64,000 bases of DNA from Turnera subulata (lineage: Eukaryota; Streptophyta; Magnoliopsida; Malpighiales; Passifloraceae), in NCBI GenBank assembly GCA_028386065.3, contig JAKUCV010006267.1, forward strand, positions 30,214 to 94,213. Reading direction: 5' to 3'. Position 1 is the stretch's first letter, and the number at the start of each line of letters is the position of its first letter. The translations under genes were made by a program, and so were the position numbers. Positions 43,921 to 55,835 of this stretch are shown one piece after another. The notes below the pieces were generated by a model. The model was given only the letters and a program-made list of their open reading frames with translations. It made no database searches and had not been told where the DNA came from.

Positions 43921-45650
43921 TCAAGAGTGTTGCACCGGATTCTTAGTTAGGTTGATGGCACCTGAGCTGTCACAAAAGATAGGAACACACTTGAAAGATA
44001 GTCCATAATCAACAAGTGTCTGTTTAATCCATAGCACTTGTGCACCACATGCACCAGCTGCTACATATTCAGCCTCGGTTGTGGAAGTAGCAACTGAATT
44101 TTGCTTTTTACTTGACCAAGATACAAGTGATTGTCCAAGTAATTGACAAGTACCATTTGTACTTTTTCTATCAAGAGTGCACCCTGCAAAGTCTTCTTTT
44201 GAGTAGCTTGTTAGTTCAAAAGATTTCACATTAGGATACCACATGCCTAAAGATGATGTTCCTTTTAAGTACTTGAAGATGCGCTTGATAGCTTTAAGAT
44301 GAGATTCTTTTGGGCACGATTGAAATCTAGCACACAAGCAAACACTATACATAATGTCTGGTCTTGTAGCTGTAAGGTAAAGAAGACTACCTATCATGCC
44401 TCTGTATAATTTCACATCAACATCCTTACCATTCTCATCCTTGTCAAGTTTGGTGCTAGTGCTCATTGGTGTTGGACTAGTTTTGGCTTCAGACATGCCA
44501 AATCTTTCCAGCAGCTCACGTGTGTACTTTGCTTGATTAAGGAAAATGCCAGCATCGAGTTGCTTGACTTGAAAATCCAGGAAGAAGTTTAATTCTCCCA
44601 TGATGCTCATTTCAAACTCACTGTGCATAAACTTTTCAAACTCTTGACAAAGAGATTCATTAGTAGCACCAAGTAAAATATCATCAACATATATTTGCAC
44701 AATAATGATATCATCTTTGTTAGATTTCACAAATAGAGTTGAGTCAACTTTTCCTCTTGTAAAGCATTGTAAGATAAGATATGAGCTTAATCTATCATAC
44801 CATGCCCTACGTGCTTGTTTAAGACCCTACGATGCCTTTTTCAATTTTAAAACATGTTGTGGATGCTCATGGTTTTCAAATCCTGGAGGTTGTTCTACAT
44901 ATACTTCTTCCATGATGTATCCATTTAGAAAAGCATTCTTGACATCCATTTGGTAGAGTTTGAAAGATTTATATGATGCAAATGCAAGCAACATGTGAAT
45001 GGATTCAAGTCTAGCTACTGGTGCAAATGTCTCATCATAATTAATACCTTCCTCTTGATTGTATCCTTGTGCAACCAATCGGGCTTTGTTCCTTACCACA
45101 GTTCCTGATTCATCAAGCTTGTTCCTAAAGATCCATTTGGTTCCAATGACAGGATGGTCTTCTGGTTGCAACAAGCTCCCACACATTGTTCCTCTCGAAC
45201 TGATTAAGCTCTTCTTGCATTGCCATCACCCAATTTTCATCAACTATGGCATCATTGGCATTTCTGGGCTCAACTTGAGACAAAAAGGCAAGATGTGTGT
45301 TGATGTTTTGTAATTTGGATCTGGTGGTTACTCCTCTTCTAGGATCACCTAGTATGGCCTTAGTTGAATGTCCTCTAGTTGCATGAACCTCAGAGTTTCT
45401 CGGTTGTGAGCTTGAACCAGATTTCAGAACATTTGGCTGCACGTCATTATTCTAAACATTTGGTTCGGGAGAAGCCAAATGTTGTTGAGTCTCAAATAAA
45501 TCAGGGGGTTGCACATCTTTTGTCTCGTCAACCTCAATGACCTGTGGCTGATTCTTTAGGAGTAAACTCAGCTTTTGTATCATCACAAGCTGACATGGTC
45601 GACATTTGGTTTCTACTTCGAATTTTGGCTTTGACAGTCCATCAACCAAA
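43921..45650 (-). pseudogene. pol: Pol of element B with integrase core deleted
   Basis: At about 45640 the pre-integrase segment KPKFEVETKCRPCQ is followed almost directly by the variable linker. The whole DDE core and the integrase C-terminus, some 250 residues in element C, are missing. RT follows in two frames (45442-45125, then 45186-44827) with WIFRNKLDESG and QMDVKNAFLNGYI. A TAG occurs near 44830. Then 44730-43921 has IYVDDILLGA and RNase H with [20 protein letters not shown] and CDSSGA. RNase H ends in a frameshift at the NPVQHS point. It could not integrate. Confidence 0.88.
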
Positions 45651-46109
45651 TCCTTCTTTGACAGATTTGATATTAGCTCAAGATTTGCATGTTCGAGCCT
45701 CCTATGCCACAGGGTTGGAGTCTCTGTACTTGCACTAAAACACTTAATCTCTGGATTAGTAATATCATTTAAACATATAGAGCATAGGTTTCCAATTCTT
45801 TTTCCAATAAATACGACTTTCTCATATCAATCCTACTCACACGACATCGTGATGATTCAAATGTAACTCTAAATCCTCTGACTAATACTTAACATAATGA
45901 ACTTAAGAATATGAACAATAAGCACATGCTCAATAATAGGATCAACACCAATCTTACCAATACCGATAATTTTACCTTTGAGCTATCACCAAAAGTAACA
46001 TTACCTTGGTGTTTTGAATGGAGGGATAAAAATCTTGATGGGTCACCTATCATATGTCTTGAACAACCACTATCCAGAACCCATTCATCCCTTGTACCAT
46101 GTCATGTAA

Positions 46110-47145
46110 TCAAGTTTTGGGTACCCAAACTAACTTGGGTCCTTCAGGGTCAGATTTGGTTCCTTTCGGAACCCAAATATACTTCATATGATTGTTTCTC
46201 TTCCAATAAGAACAAGATCTGATTCTGTGTCCAATTTTTCCACAATAATAGCATGAACTATCAGGTCTATGTGAGTGCTTATGATAGTTAGACCTATAAT
46301 GCTCATGGTATCTAGGTCTATATGGAGTTCTAGATTCTTCTTTAACAAATTTTACAGGCAGATTTGGCTTGTTAAAAACCATATGTGTTGCGCCTACTAC
46401 TTTTGTCTAGTGAGTGCCTTTGTTGACCTAGCAACAGATTTAAATTATCTGTGCCTCTAGTGAACTTCTCAAGAGAACATTTCAAATCATCAACACTTTT
46501 CCTAAACATATCATTCTCTTTCAAAAACTTGTCACACATAGCAATATTACTAGTAATCTTTGTTTCTAGTTCATCATGAGCATTTTGTATGGCAAGGTTC
46601 TCACTTTTCAAAGTTTCACAAGATTTCAACATATCAACATGAGCAAGATCAAGTTTTTCATGTGCAATCTTATGTGCTCCAGCATCATACTCTAGAATCT
46701 CAATACGTTTCTTGTGTGCAATGTTCTTTTTTAGTGCTTGTATATACTTATCATGCAATTCACCAAAAGCATCTTGTAATTCATCAAAAGTAAAGTCAGG
46801 TGAATCATTTACCTCAGATTCTTCTTGAGCCATGAGACACAAATTCACAGCTTCATCCGTGTCTGAATTGCTTGAAGATTCCGAGTCCTCCCAAGTAGCC
46901 ATATCCTTCCTTTTCTTGGTTTTTGAGGAACCATATATGTTCTTCTTTTGGTAAGGGCATTCAAACTTGATATGACCTGGGCAGTTGCATCTAAAGCACA
47001 CTAGAGGATCCTTCTTGGGCTTTTCAATCTTCACTCCCCTAGGACTCCTTCCTTTTTGTTGCTTCTTCATCTTGACCTTTGAAAAGTTAAAATTAGCACC
47101 ATCAAAGTAGGATGCCTTGTTGATGCTTGTTCCCTCATAAGCCAT
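46110..47145 (-). pseudogene. gag: Gag of element B with internal deletion
   Basis: The start at 47145 gives the usual N-terminus (KASYFDGANFN). After about 25 residues the sequence jumps to the basic segment before the zinc knuckle, so some 200 residues of the capsid part are missing in frame. CFRCNCPGHIKFEC is at about 47005-46965. A coiled coil follows (about 46790-46440) and the ORF stops at 46372. The last part, 46382-46110 in another frame, has the second knuckle CYYCGKIGHRIRSC and the WVPK end. Loss of the capsid part means no particle assembly. Confidence 0.88.
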
Positions 47146-47186
47146 GATTTTTTCTCTAGAGGCTAATCCACTTCACTGAGAACGCA

Positions 47187-47198
47187 GCTCCGCTACCA
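47187..47198 (-). promoter_or_regulatory. tRNA primer-binding site of element B
   Basis: TGGTAGCGGAGC on the minus strand, two bases after the LTR end. It is identical to the sites of A, C and D. Confidence 0.8.
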
Positions 47199-47200
47199 AT

Positions 47201-48872
47201 TGTTGGCCCAGAAAAGGCTAAGAAGGGGGGATTGAATTAGCTTTTCCTCTTTTTCGGGTTTTCAGAGATTTGGCTCCACGCAGAAGCCAAATGTTAAACT
47301 TAAGTGGAAATGCAGGAATGAAGATAGAAAAGCAATGGAAACAAGCAATTTATAGTGGTTCCCCACACAGGAGTACATCCACTACCTAAAGGTCCCCCCT
47401 TTAGGATTTCTAAACTATCCACTATATTAGGCTTTTACGGGTTCAACCTTAACCTTTACAAGCTTTTACAGGAGCAGCTCTAACCTAAGCTTTTCAAAGG
47501 CTCAGCTCTAACCTACACTCAAGCTTTTCAAAGGCTTAGCTCTAACCTATCACCCAAGCTTTTTAAAGGCTTAGCTCTAACCTATCCTCAAAACTATTCC
47601 TAGCTAGTTTTGAGTATCAAGTAAGATTGTAACTTAATCTCACTTATAATGCCCTCAACAAGATAACTTCAAGAGTGACTCACTTAAGAAGTGTTTACAA
47701 CGAGTTTAGAACAGGAGATTCACTCAAGGTAAGCTCAATCTGAATTTTTGAATCTCTCAGAGGATTTGGCTCCAGCAGTTATTTCCATAGGCTGAAGTAC
47801 TTCTTCTAATGAGGTTTCAGGCCTCTTATATAGATTCTCAGGATGAGGAAGCTCTCTCACAACGTTCACATAACGGCCATATGATGTCCAGGTGGTATAG
47901 GAGTTGACTTCTTGCTTCTCTAATAAAACAGTCCACGTAGGCAAGCCAAATCTGCAGAATACTTGAGTTGCAATTCTTTTTCTTAAAAAAGCTTCCCAAA
48001 AATGGAAAGTGTGGACCATCATATCTTCTAGGGTAGAGAGAGGATGTGAGGACCACTTTTCTGAACTTTTTCTAATCCTTGGAGTGCAAGTTTAACCGTT
48101 AGTTGACTTGGTTTAAAACTGTCCACGCAGATGAGCCAAATCTTGATATTACTTGGACAGAAATTGTCTTTCTTAAAAAATGTTTCCAAAAATTGAAAGT
48201 AAGGACCACCAGCTCTTTGATGCATGAAAGAGGATGTGAGGGCCACTTTTCTAATCTTTTTCTGACCCTTGGTGAGCAAGCAAAACCGTTAGTTGAGTTG
48301 CTTAAATGTCAACTATTTTTTGGGACCACATTTTTTATTGGCTGAAAGTGACAGGTTGCTTCTGTGGACCACCAAAGCTTCCATGATGCTTAGAAGATGT
48401 AAGGACCACTTTTCAGATCTTTTTCTAACACTTGTGCTGCAAGTTTGGACGTTTGTTGGCATTTTAATTGCCAACTACCGATCTGTGACCACACGAAATA
48501 TAGATTGACAGTGACAGCTTGTTTTGCAGCCTGTGGAGCCAAATCTTCTCTGTTTTGATTTGTTCATAGAACCAAATGTTTCTGCCAATACTCAAACAAC
48601 ATAAAACACTTAACCAATATGTTTGTTAATCATCAAAACAATATAATGATCATCAGAAACATATATTTTTATACTGAACATTGGGTTTCTTCCTGGAACT
48701 AAATGATTCTTCCCTATACTCAAGCAACACAAAACACTTAACCAATATGTTTGTTAATCATCAAAATAATATAATGATCATCAGAATCATTAGAATCATA
48801 TATTTGTATACTAAACATGATTAGTCTTAATTAATTGCTAATTAAGCCAATAATCATATGTTTAGGCTAACA
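47201..48872 (-). repeat. 5' LTR of element B (right end)
   Basis: The LTR is 1672 bp, TGTTGGCCCAGAAAAGG to GGCTAACA, followed by CCTTC. It is highly similar to the left LTR along its length, including the CAAGCTTTTCAAAGGC units and the duplicated CATATATTTNTATACTGAAC-type block. Confidence 0.88.
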
Positions 48873-48877
48873 CCTTC

Positions 48878-50380
48878 TAGTCTTTCTTCGTTGTCTAGTG
48901 AGTCTGCGGGAGCAAGAGGGGGAGGGAATTTATTTTTTCCATCAACGACACAGAAACAAGGTCTTCGAGGGCTTTCAAGACTCTCTCGTAAGGTATAAGC
49001 GTAGCTTCTTTTTTGTAAGAAAGAATTCTAGGAATTTAGGCTTTAGCTCTCAATATTTTGATGGCGACCTTGCTTGGTTCAACATCGAGATCCTACAATC
49101 CAACCAAGACAAGTATATCTATAAAGCAATCCTGAAAGCTGGGGTGCACGGCATAGATGAAATGACTACAATGAAAAACATGCAGGATGCTTTCCTTTGG
49201 TTTGACGGTGCAGAAATACCCTGTGGGTTTTCTAAATTCCATATAATTCTTTGCTTGTAATCCTTTGAAAATATCGTATCATAAAATAATCTTGCTTGTC
49301 TATTGCAGATATGGATTTGGAGGTGGATTCTTACCTGAAGGAGTTATACAGTGAGGAGAAAAATGAAGAAAATTATTCAAGGGAGGCCCTAACTATTACC
49401 ATAGAGACGTCTATAGAGACGCCCACGTGAGAAGAGATTTCTACTGGTGAGGGGATGGCTATAGTGACATCTACTATACCCAAAGAGGCGCCGACGCTGG
49501 GTGGCTTTGCTGACTTTTCCAATATCCCACATGGGGGTTTTGCTGGTCAAGCTGTAGGAGAGGTTACCATGGACCCTATTGTGGAAGCCACTACCTCTTC
49601 ACTAATGCCGCCGAACCACAAAAGGAAGAGCTTTTACCTAAAAGAACGCTCGTCAAGCGACTCAACAGGCTTAGATGGTACCTCGAACGAGCAAGCTGGG
49701 ATACTTACCAGACTGCCTGGGAGAGATGACATCTTAAACGAGTGTTGAGTCTAGTAGTGTAGGTATGGAATGTGTCCCCCTTCCCTTTGCTCTGGTATTA
49801 TGTTCTGTTTTCAGCCTTCTATCTCCACCATTGTTAACGTTTAGCACTTTTGTGTAGACCTTGACCGCTACTGAAGAAGCTCTGGAGTTTGAAGAACATG
49901 AGGTGGCTCAAATCCAGAGTTCGATGGAGATTCCGCAGAAGGAAAAGGAGGACCTAAGGTCGAAGAGAGATGGACTTCAGCTTCGGGTAGGAACCATTGC
50001 TAAAGAAGCGGAAACCATTAAGACCGAAATAAGTTTACTATAAAAGGAGATTCTTGCATCCCAGCAGCAGGTGGCAAAGTTACAAGAAGAATTAGCTCAG
50101 GAGAAGAGGGAGGTAGCTAGCACTCAAGAGGAGGTAGCCAAGGCACATGAAGAGCTTACCCTTATTAGAGAAGATAGAGGCTATAGCTGCCTTTCGCTCT
50201 TCTATGGAGTACAAACAGGAAGTCCCCCAGTTGGCAGCTAAATCAGGCAAGGTGTTGAGGTCTCTTATGTTGGATGAGCTTAAAAAGATTTTTCCATCCC
50301 TTGACATGAAGTTACTACGAAACTTCCCCAATCCCGAAGCTTTCAAGGTTGCCATGGAGGCGAGCATACTGGTTAAGTAA
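48878..50380 (+). pseudogene. Antisense ORF of element G, segment 3 (rest of domain and coiled coil)
   Basis: The PF04195-type protein continues after element B: VFEGFQDSLVRYKRSFFFV and GDLAWFNIEI are typical of the domain's second half. A one-base shift lies near 48895. An intron is likely at 49223-49308 (GT...TATTGCAG). A degenerate exon 49309-49745 carries a Ser/Thr/Pro linker. A further acceptor (TTTGTGTAG|) at about 49858 opens the coiled-coil part (LEFEEHEVAQIQSSM, KEAETIKTE). A TAA at 50041 and a frame change lead to FRSSMEYKQEVPQLA and LFPSLDMKLL-like text ending at 50380. Such antisense ORFs downstream of pol are a documented trait of Tat-lineage gypsy elements. Confidence 0.68.
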
Positions 50381-50639
50381 AAAGGAGAAAAGTTCTTGCC
50401 AGTGGGCTTTGACCAAGGTTGAATGCCTCATGTTTCCCTTTGTTGCTTTTTTGTAATTCTAGAATTTTCATTGAATTTCCTTTTCTTTTGCCTATGGACA
50501 TGGGAGAAACGTTTCATAGACCTACTTTTCGGTCTTGGGTTGTTAACATTTGCCTTTAAATAAGCATTACATTTCTTAATTTAATATGTTCACGGGGCAG
50601 TTTTCTTATATAGGAGTATGTTAGAATTTTTTACTCATA

Positions 50640-51130
50640 CTTGGATAGGTGAAGCCTGTGAATTTTCGTCCATTCCTGTGCAGGTGAAGTATCCACGATG
50701 GCCTATATATTGATGTAGAGGAACATTTGTTCCGGCTTGTATTTGTATAGGGGAACATTTGTTCCAGCTTGTATTTGTGTAGGGGGAACATTTGTTCTGG
50801 CCTGTATTTGTGTAGGGGAATATTTATTTCGGCCTATATTTGTGCAGGGAAACATTGATTTCGGCCTATATTTATGTAGGGGAACAGGCTTAAATTAATG
50901 TATATGGAGCTTTTGAAATTCGCCTGTTCTTGCGTAGGGAGTGTTTATTCCTCACCTGTACTTAGGGGAACATTTGTTCCTACCTGTGTAGGGGAACACT
51001 TATCTTGGCTTGAATTAGTGTAGGGGGAGCTTTTGGACTTTCGCCCTTCGCCTGTACTTATGTAGGCAGAGTGTTTGCTCCATGCCTGAACTGCTGTGTA
51101 GGGCGAACATTTGCATTTTTACAATGGTTA
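50640..51130. repeat. Tandem repeats between G's antisense ORF and pol
   Basis: Imperfect units of about 40-45 bp containing GGGGAACATTTGTTCC and GCCTGTATTTGTGTAGG recur about ten times. GGAACA..TGTTCC is a short inverted repeat in each unit. Tandem repeats in the region between pol and the 3' LTR are frequent in Tat elements and can seed satellites. Confidence 0.8.
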
Positions 51131-51469
51131 TAGGGAAGAAACCATTTGTACTATGGCGTTTCATGATGGTCTTCCTTGAAGACGTTGTTTAATGATGTTT
51201 TATTTGCTCACATCTTGTAGGCTTGGAAGAGAAGCCCACCTATACAAACTTAAGGCTTGAGATGGAAAAAGGTTTGCTTTATTCAATGTAAAGACAGAGG
51301 TCTGTGAGCGCCATATTTGCATGTAAGTAAACAGAAGGAACAAGAAAAATTTTTAAAAAGGAAGAATGAGAAACATGGAGAAACTAAGCAAAACAAACAT
51401 AAAAGGTTAAATTCCTGGATAAGAACCTTGGTATGCTTTCATGGGTAGAACTTCTTCAAGTTGTCCACG

Positions 51470-52570
51470 TCCCATGTGTGTGGGAGAAGACGCGTTGTTT
51501 TTGGATTTCACAACAAGTAGGAACCTGGATATTTCTCCTCCTGAATTTGATAGGGCCCTTCCCAGTTTGGACTAAGCTTGTTGTCTCGTAGTCCAGATGT
51601 CTCTGTCTTTCTTAGTACTAGGTCCCTTGGTTGGACAGGTTGAGGTTTAACCCACTTATTGTAGTACCTAGCTATCCATTACTGGTAAGCCACCATCCTC
51701 AAGGCAGCCTCTTCTTTAGCCTCATCCCTTGTGGTCAAAACATCGACTAACAATTCATCATTGGCCTTCTCCTCAAAGACCTGGACCATTAAGCTCGGCT
51801 CGACTACTTCTATAGGAATTATTGCTTCTGCCCCATATGCCAAGCTAAAAGGGTTTACCCCTATGGCTGTGTTAGGGGTGGTCCTAATGCCCCACAGGAT
51901 CTTAGGAAGAAAATCAGCCCACTTGCCTAGCTTTTTGTCTATTTTCTTTTGGAGCACCTTTTTAATGGTTCGGTTTGTTTTTTCCACCAATCCATTTGTC
52001 TGGGGATGTGCTACTGAAGAAAAACGTAACTTGATCCTCAACTCCCCTGCAAATTCCCTGAAGAATTTGCTGTCAAATTATCTACCATTGTCACATATAA
52101 TGACCCTTGGTATCCCAAAGCGAAAGATGATGTTTTTCTTAACAAACTCCTGAAAAAAATGAGTAGTTACCTTTGCCACTACTTTGGCTTCGACCCATTT
52201 CGTGAAATAATCTACTTCCACTATCACATACTTTTGTTGCCTCGTTGCCACAGGAAAAGGTCCAAGTATATCTATGCCCCACTGGGGAAATGGGCATGGG
52301 GTTGTGAGAGGGGTTAACAGGCTTGTTAGTTGATGGGGTACATTAGCATGCATTTGACATGTTTTTGCATCTCCTAACATATTCCTTCACGTCATTCCAA
52401 ATGGTGGGCCAAAAGTACCCCTGCCTCAACACCTGGTGGACTGTGGTTTGGTACCCAAGATGATTACCACACGGTCCTTGGTACACTTCCTCCATCACAA
52501 TCCTCGCACCCTCAAGAGTTAAACATTTTAACTGAACCCCTATTAGTGACCTCTTGTAGAGGTCTCCCAT
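51470..52570 (-). pseudogene. Integrase of element G, broken
   Basis: 52570-52343 holds the zinc-binding N-terminus (LYKRS, GYFWPTIW, C..C), with Y in place of the first His (EVYQGPCGNH). 52380-52078 holds the core with WGIDILGPFP and IICDNG, giving the two aspartates. 52041-51679 has HPQTNGLVEKTNR with the catalytic glutamate, then LPKILWGIRTT. The C-terminus, about 51670-51500, has the PNWEGPY motif. The three pieces are in different frames. Confidence 0.85.
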
Positions 52571-52596
52571 CTGGATAGTGTACCTTGCTGCTCGCT

Positions 52597-53555
52597 TTAT
52601 CGTCTTCCTATCGAAGGCAGGGTTAGATGGAAAATTCCCTCAGAGATGTACTTCTTGATTGGATCCATCCAAGAGCTTTCTGTGAGGATGGGTAAGACAG
52701 GACTCCTTCCTATGGATGGATATTCGAGGGTTGCTATAATAATTTTTACTGGTACCACGTTGTTCATCTCCATCTTGGCTAGGTTGTCAGCCTTTTGGTT
52801 TGATGAGCGGGGAATCTTGACAACCTCTAAATTGTCCAAGCTAGAACGGATCTCCTCTATCGTCACTAATTTCTTCATGACTTCATCCTTGGCCTCGTAA
52901 TTCCCATTTATCTACTCGATGATCAATTGGGTATCGCTAAATATCTTGATTGAGGTTGCTCCCATTCCTTTTGCCAATTCTAGGCCTGTTAGGGGGCCTC
53001 ATACCCAGCCTAATTATTTGAAGCTGGCCAGGCCAACTTCAAAGAGAACTTAAACATCTCCTTTTGCGAGTTGGTGATTATGATGTCGGTGCAACTTCCT
53101 TCCTTGGTGGACGATCTGTCCACGTGTAGCACCCACTCGTCCTTTAGTTTGCCTGGCATGGATAGGCCCTCTAAGACAAAGTCAGCCAAAACCTGTTCCT
53201 TTAGTGACATCCTTGGTGGATATTCTATATCAAAAGCACTCAACTCCACAGCCAGTTAGCCAATCGTCCTGAAACTTCCAGCTTGTGGAGAGCCTTTCTT
53301 ATGGGGTGATTGGTGTACATTCGTATTGCATGGCTTTAGCTTTTGGGCTGCCATCATCACTGCGTAGGCTGCCTTCTCGGCTATAATATAACGCATCTCA
53401 GGTCCCACCAAAGATTTGCTCACATAGTATATTGGTTGCTGCTTCCCATCATGGTCCCTTACTATGGCCACACTCACCGCCTCAGCGGCCATAGCTATGT
53501 AAAGAATTAGAACATCCTCCGGCTGTGGGGTAGCTAATATAGGAGGGGTTGACAT
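52597..53555 (-). pseudogene. RNase H and second RNase H of element G, broken
   Basis: 53555-53256 is the first RNase H-like domain (YYVSKSLVGPEMRY, EKAAYAVMMA). 53249-53010 begins the additional RNase H, where WVLHVDRSSTKEGS has D-R where D-G is usual. 52878-52597 holds its end with IPRSSNQKADNLAK. Two RNase H regions in tandem are diagnostic of Tat elements; the second is thought to have been acquired later. Stops and frameshifts separate the parts. Confidence 0.8.
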
Positions 53556-53725
53556 GAATTTTTTTAGCTCTTTAAATGTTCTGCTATACTCGTCTGTCCA
53601 CTTAAAATCCTTCTGATTTTTTAGAAGCAGGAGAAGGGCTTATACTTCTCTGCTGATCTACTCATGAATCTTGTTAGTACTTCAATCTACCCTGTTAACT
53701 CTTAGACTTCCTTTAAACATGATGG

Positions 53726-54289
53726 TTACCTCAATTTTTGAATCACATAACTTTTTTTTGGGTTGGCTTTTATGCTCCGCTCTGTGAGCATGAAACCTAA
53801 GTACTTACCGCTTGGGACCCCAAAAGCACATTTAGTCGGGTTGAGCCTCATCCTATGCTCTCTGAACCTATCAAAAACCCACTGGAGAGCCTCTAAGTGT
53901 TCCTCTCGGGTTTCACTCTTGACGACTACGTCATGTATATACACCTCAACTCTCTTTCTTATCTCATCCTTTAGGACCTTAGTCATCAAACGCTGAAAGG
54001 TTGCCCTTGCATTCAAACCAAATGGCATTACCTTATAGTGGTAGACTCTGCTCTCGACAAAGAATGCTGTTTTTCCAGCATCCTCTCTGTCAATCTGTAT
54101 TTGATGGTATCCCGAGTAGGCATCCAGAAAACTTAACCATTTGTATCCTATGGTGGAGTTTACCAGCTGGTCAATCTTTGGCAATGCAAAGTAATCTTTT
54201 GGTGTGGCCTTGTTTAGATCAGTAAAATCTACACACTTGCGCCACTTTCCATTTGGCTTCCTTACCATCACAACATTTGCCAACCACAC
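53726..54289 (-). pseudogene. Reverse transcriptase of element G with altered active site
   Basis: Motifs in order: VRKPNGKWRKCVDFTDLNKA, FLDAYSGYHQI, KTAFFV, MPFGLNARATFQRLM and LNPTKCAFGV. The catalytic YxDD box reads YIHDVVVKS, so the first aspartate is histidine and polymerisation should be abolished. 54533-54219, in other frames, contains upstream linker sequence. The right end (KSYVIQKLR) leads into a frame break before the RNase H part. Confidence 0.88.
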
Positions 54290-54775
54290 TGGGTAGAATA
54301 TCTCCTAGATAAAACCTGCTTTTTCTAACCTGACCACCTCCTTCTCGATCTCCTTCTGCTTTTCTATTGAGAACCATCTCCGCTTTTGCTTCACTGGAGT
54401 GTTTTGGATCTAAGTTCTGCTTGTGAGTGATGATGCCCGACGATATGCCATGCATTTCTGTTGCCTCCCAGGCTACTGCATCGCAATTTCTTTCAAAAAA
54501 GTCTACCAACTTTAAGTTGTCCTGGTCTGGCACATGGAAGTCGATTGTTTCCCCCCAGCATTTTCCAATAGTAGCTGCATCAATTTTCCCACGGGCTCTG
54601 GTTTCAGCTCCCTCATAGAGTGTATACCTCTGGCTTCTCGCTATGCAATATGTTTGTGTAGCACTCTTGGGGCATTGTTTGGCCTCCTCTCACTTCTTCT
54701 ACCCTATGTTGGTTGGGAAATTTCATCACCTGGTACAGGGTAGATGGCACAACTTGCAATTTGTGTATGGTAGGC

Positions 54776-55232
54776 GGTATAATTGGAATTTTGGTCTCTA
54801 CACTGCCCTTGATTTTGAAATGTCAGCCCTGTACAAAAATTTTATGGATTTTGGTCCTCGTACAACCCTAAAGTTATGGTTTTGGTACTTTCGGCCACCA
54901 GTCGATCATCGGAGACACGTGTCACCTCATTATTCGCCCCACGTCATCATATGGGCCCACTGATCATGCTCTCCTGCTATGACTGTGGAACGGGGACGAG
55001 TTGTCTTTCCATCTAATTCAGGTCAAGCCTAGGTTGACCCGGGTCAGTGGGGCCCACATGATGATGTGGGCGAATGATGTGGTGACACGTGTCTTCGATG
55101 ATCGAACGGTGACCGGAAGTACCAAAAACCATAACTTTGTGGTACTACGATGACCAAAATCCATAAAATTTTTGTACAGGGCTGACATTTCAAAATCGAG
55201 GGCAGTACAGGGACCAAAAATCCACTTAACCC
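54776..55232. mobile_element. MULE-type MITE, copy 2
   Basis: The 457-bp inverted-repeat element runs from GGTATAATTGG to CCACTTAACCC. It is flanked by the 10-bp direct repeat TATGGTAGGC (54766-54775 and 55233-55242). The body matches copy 1 (TGTCAGCCCTGTAC, GGATTTTGGTCCTCG and their complements), but the outermost bases differ. CACGTG occurs at 54916-54921 and 55086-55091. Confidence 0.85.
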
Positions 55233-55239
55233 TATGGTA

Positions 55240-55664
55240 GGCCTATCTAAAATGGCATTGTAAAAGTGCTTCCCCTTAGAAACCAACCACTTGGTATGTA
55301 TGGTTGAAAGTTTTGGGGCGGTTCCCACTGTTACATTTAGGCAAATGGAGCCTGTTAGAATTATGCACTCATCAGCAAAACCGTACAAGGGGGTGTACTC
55401 TGGCTCCAACTTCTTACTAGAGAGATCCATCCTTCCCTGAGTGTCAGCATATAGGATGTCCACAGCACTCCCATCATCCACAAGTATTCGAGCCACCTCG
55501 TTTCGTTCTATAATGGCAGTGATGACCAAAGCATCCTCATGAGGTACCAGGACCTCAAACAAGTCCTTAGAGTTGAACATGATGGGCTCTAGCTCTACAC
55601 GGTTTCTGTCTCGATCTCTCTTCTTTAGGCGATCTTCATAGGGCCTTTGTTTAAGGGTCCTCAC
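55240..55664 (-). pseudogene. Protease region of element G, interrupted by a MITE
   Basis: The minus strand reads ILVDDGSAVDILY near 55480, a retropepsin site in which the usual DTGSS/DGGSA shape is seen, and YNAILDRPT near 55260. Immediately after this the frame enters MITE copy 2 (54776-55232). The part beyond the MITE (54766 downward) is decayed. Confidence 0.8.
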
Positions 55665-55835
55665 TAAAGTTCTGGAGGTTATGCTTAAGACCTACCATAC
55701 TATGGTACTCTGTTCGTCCCATCTGTGAGTCCTGGCTCTGTCCTCACTTTTGCGATTTTGACGTAGCGGGGATGGTAGGAGAAAATGATCCAGACGACCC
55801 TCCTTGAACAACCTCTCAATTTGCCTTCTCAATTG

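Larger units (their letters stand above)
39342..48872 (-). mobile_element. Element B: SIRE/Maximus-type copia with internal deletions
   Basis: LTRs at 39342-41007 and 47201-48872 flank a minus-strand internal region with gag, pol and an env-like ORF. Target duplication is CCTCC on the left and CCTTC on the right (4 of 5). Gag lacks most of its capsid part and pol lacks the integrase core, so the copy cannot move alone. The left LTR ends AA instead of CA. Sequence relations to A, C and D are clear in gag and RT, but its LTRs lack the AACATCGATGTT array. Confidence 0.9.
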
